From NCBI GenBank assembly GCA_937868025.1, contig CALMLJ010000210.1:1-8391 (forward strand): DNA of 8,391 bases. Reading direction: 5' to 3'. Origin of the DNA: an uncultured Acidimicrobiaceae bacterium. GTDB taxonomy: Bacteria; Actinomycetota; Acidimicrobiia; Acidimicrobiales; Microtrichaceae. Both the position numbers and the translations under genes were made by a program. The notes below the pieces were generated by a model. That model had not been told where the DNA came from and ran no database searches. It saw only the letters and a program-made list of their open reading frames with translations. This document shows positions 6,814 to 8,391 of the stretch, piece by piece (positions within the stretch are counted from its first letter, which is position 1; each line of letters opens with the position of its first letter).

Positions 6814-6837
6814 TGTCGCATGGCGGGCGAGTGGAGC
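6789..6837. repeat. 17-bp-arm inverted repeat over promoter and start codon of the cobalamin regulator
   Basis: The left arm GCTCCGCTCGCCCGCCA (6789-6805) and right arm TGGCGGGCGAGTGGAGC (6821-6837) are reverse complements at 16 of 17 positions. The one exception (6794/6832) is still a G-U pair in RNA. The 15-nt spacer holds the -10 element TAGCGT. The right arm includes the last two bases of the ATG and codons 2-6. There is no T-run after it. It may be an operator for the gene's own product, or an RNA hairpin that hides the AUG in read-through transcripts from the upstream gene. Confidence 0.75.
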
Positions 6838-7647
6838 AATCTCAAAGAGGTCGCCAGGACGCTCGACGTCCACTACATGACCGCCTACCGGTACGTGCGC
6901 CAGGGCCGACTGCCCGCCACGTGGGTCGACAACGGTTGGCAGGTCCACCGCGACGACCTCGCCGCGTTCGTCGCCTCGCCCGGGCGGACGCTTGACCAGG
7001 CGCCGGTCGACTGGGCGGCTCGTTTCGCCCCGCACCTGGTCAACGGCGACGAGCCCGGCGCCTGGTCGGTGATCGAATCGGCGCTGGCGGCCGGCATCGA
7101 CGCCCGGGGGTGCTACCTCGGCGTGCTGTCCGCCGCGCTCGAGCAGCTGGGCGAGGTCTGGGCGACCGGCACCGACGACGACCACGTCGACCAGCGCCTG
7201 GCCACCGCCACCGCGCTGCGGATCGTGCACCGGTTGGGCGCCCGGTTCACCCGCCCCGGTCGTCGCAAGGGTTCGATCGTGCTGGGCTCACCCATCGGTG
7301 AGCGCCACACCCTGCCGGTGGCGATCGCCGCCGACCTGATCCGACTCGCCGGTTTCACGGTGCTCGAGCTCGGGGCCGATGTCTCTGCCGAGACGTTCGT
7401 TGCCGCCGCCCAGCGCACCGAACGGCTCGTCGCCGTCGGCATCAGCCTGACGACCGCCGAAGGCCTCGACGCCGCGCTCCACGTGCAGCGTCGCCTCGCC
7501 GAGGATCTGCCCGACGTCCCCGTCATCGTGGGTGGCCAGGCCATCGCCAATGCCGAGGTCGCAGCCATGGTCGGTTCGGCCGCCTGGGCGGCGAACGGTG
7601 CCGACCTCGTCGATGTCCTCGACGAGCTGGCCCGCGCCCGCCGCTGA
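6820..7647 (+). CDS. CarH/LitR-like cobalamin-binding transcriptional regulator with excisionase/BldC-type HTH
   Basis: The 275-aa protein has three parts. Residues 6-52 form a short helix-turn-helix (LKEVARTLDVHYMTAYRYVRQG followed by a GWQVHRDDLAAFV wing) of the excisionase/BldC type, with no dimer coil seen. Residues about 64-145 are a four-helix B12-binding cap (ALEQLGEVWATG, Trp114). Residues about 151-270 are a Rossmann-type cobalamin domain: GSPIGERHTLP (156-166; His163 is the expected cobalt ligand, as in the ExH of CarH), LELGADVS (182-189) and VIVGGQAI (235-242). CarH-type proteins are AdoCbl-dependent repressors released by light. Here the CarH Trp-x9-Glu-His is Trp114-x9-Asp124-Gln125, so adenosyl binding or light response may differ. 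Expression appears leaderless and controlled by an inverted repeat over its own start. A corrinoid sensor role is likely; light sensing is unproven. Confidence 0.88.
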   Translation: MAGEWSNLKEVARTLDVHYMTAYRYVRQGRLPATWVDNGWQVHRDDLAAFVASPGRTLDQAPVDWAARFAPHLVNGDEPGAWSVIESALAAGIDARGCYLGVLSAALEQLGEVWATGTDDDHVDQRLATATALRIVHRLGARFTRPGRRKGSIVLGSPIGERHTLPVAIAADLIRLAGFTVLELGADVSAETFVAAAQRTERLVAVGISLTTAEGLDAALHVQRRLAEDLPDVPVIVGGQAIANAEVAAMVGSAAWAANGADLVDVLDELARARR

Positions 7648-7656
7648 CGCTCCGGA

Positions 7657-8388
7657 TCAGGCGAGGCCGAGCGCCGCGAGCAACTCGCCGTGGTGGTCGA
7701 CCACGATCGCAGCGTCGGGTGACGACGCGTCGACGTCGTCGTTGAGCCCCCGGTACCGCACCGCCGTCCAGCCGGCTGCCGTGGCTCCACCCACGTCGGT
7801 CCGACGCAGATCGCCCACGTGGGCGAACGCGCTGGGGTCGTCGACACCGAGTCCACTCGCGGCGTGGGCGAAGATCGCCGGGTCGGGTTTGAACACGCCC
7901 ACCTCGTCGGAGAACGACCAGTGGTCGAAGTAGCGGAGCAGGTCGTGATGTTCGAGGTAGCGGCGCAGCGTGGCGCCGGGAGCGAAGCCGGTGTCGCAGA
8001 TGATGCCGATCCGAACTCCTGCTGCCTGCAGACCCGCGAGCGCGGTGTCGATGCCCGGCGCAACCGTGAGCAGCGCCGGATCGCCGCCGGTGTGGAAGAC
8101 CCCGGCCACGGCGTCGACGACTCGAGGCCCGGGTTCGAGCTCCAACGCCGTGACGAGCCGGGCTGCACCGACCTCGGGGTCGACGACGAGATTGTCGAGC
8201 CACCGGGCGTCGAACCAGGTGCGCAACCCGTCGACCACGGCCTCGACCTGCTCGGGCGACCGCGGCTGGTCGATCTCTGCCAGTGCGAGCACCAGGGCGG
8301 TGACACGGCGGTCGCGGGCGCCGTCGTGCTCGCGGACGAGTGTGTTCCAGAAGTCGAACGTGACCGCGCGGATCGACATCGAGGCCAT
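7657..8388 (-). CDS. HAD-superfamily hydrolase (haloacid dehalogenase-like)
   Basis: The 243-aa protein has the four HAD motifs: motif I VTFDFWNTL with nucleophile Asp12; motif II IICDTG with Thr133; motif III Lys167 in VFKPDP; motif IV HVGDLRRTDVGGA with Asp193 and Asp198. A helical cap lies between motifs I and II (about residues 18-110). The residue two after the nucleophile is Trp14, not the Asp that acts as general acid in most HAD phosphatases. 2-Haloacid dehalogenases also lack Asp there, so a phosphatase role should not be assumed. The start is uncertain: ATG 8386-8388 or ATG 8377-8379, which gives MSIRAVTFDFW. The frame is still open at the window edge, 3 nt upstream. It converges on the cobalamin regulator with only 9 nt between stops, and no terminator is seen there. 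Confidence 0.88.
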   Translation of the reverse strand: MASMSIRAVTFDFWNTLVREHDGARDRRVTALVLALAEIDQPRSPEQVEAVVDGLRTWFDARWLDNLVVDPEVGAARLVTALELEPGPRVVDAVAGVFHTGGDPALLTVAPGIDTALAGLQAAGVRIGIICDTGFAPGATLRRYLEHHDLLRYFDHWSFSDEVGVFKPDPAIFAHAASGLGVDDPSAFAHVGDLRRTDVGGATAAGWTAVRYRGLNDDVDASSPDAAIVVDHHGELLAALGLA

Positions 8389-8391
8389 CAG

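Noticed and set aside
6795..6831. The 6789-6837 inverted repeat read as an intrinsic terminator of the secreted-protein gene
   Set aside because: No T-run follows, the right arm lies inside the next coding region, and the loop holds a promoter -10 element, so an operator or translation-control role fits better.
1..8391. CRISPR arrays, tRNA/rRNA genes, insertion sequences, toxin-antitoxin or phage genes
   Set aside because: None seen. There are no repeat-spacer patterns, no cloverleaf or rRNA-like stretches, and no transposase or integrase motifs on either strand.

Overview
The window is high-GC DNA with strong third-position G/C bias, GTG as well as ATG starts, tight gene overlaps and actinobacterial-style TAnnnT -10 elements placed 6 nt before two ATG codons. 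This suggests a high-GC actinobacterium. An Acidimicrobiia/Ilumatobacter-like source is a guess from protein flavour, not something the sequence proves.

Positions 1-5211, minus strand: a compact Kdp high-affinity K+ uptake operon, read right to left. It runs from a 59-aa single-span acidic membrane protein, through kdpF (29 aa), kdpA, kdpB and kdpC, to the N-terminal third of kdpD, which leaves the window at base 1. Junctions are 4-nt or 1-nt overlaps or gaps of 12 and 34 nt, so it should be a single transcript. KdpA is the K+ channel-like subunit, KdpB the P-type ATPase, KdpC and KdpF stabilise the complex, and KdpD is the sensor. kdpE is not in view and could lie beyond the left edge.

Positions 5212-5385 form a divergent control region. 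It holds four CTTGACG-like heptamers arranged as two 7-4-7 direct-repeat pairs, the geometry used by OmpR/PhoB-family regulators such as KdpE. It also holds a stem-loop in the kdp leader. Divergent from the operon is a 257-aa protein with the DUF4118 four-helix membrane domain of KdpD and a GAF-like tail but no histidine kinase, a detached KdpD-like sensor module.

Positions 6160-8391: a secreted, probably lipid-anchored protein with a transcobalamin-C/DUF4430-like core; a 275-aa regulator combining a short excisionase/BldC-type HTH with a CarH-like four-helix cap and cobalamin-binding domain; and, convergent to it with a 9-nt gap, a HAD-superfamily hydrolase on the minus strand.

The most striking non-coding element is a 17-bp-arm inverted repeat (6789-6837, 16 of 17 matches). 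It encloses the -10 element of the cobalamin regulator and runs through its first six codons, which looks like an autoregulatory operator or a start-codon-masking hairpin. The best candidates for new biology are this cobalamin-sensor locus and the split KdpD-like module.
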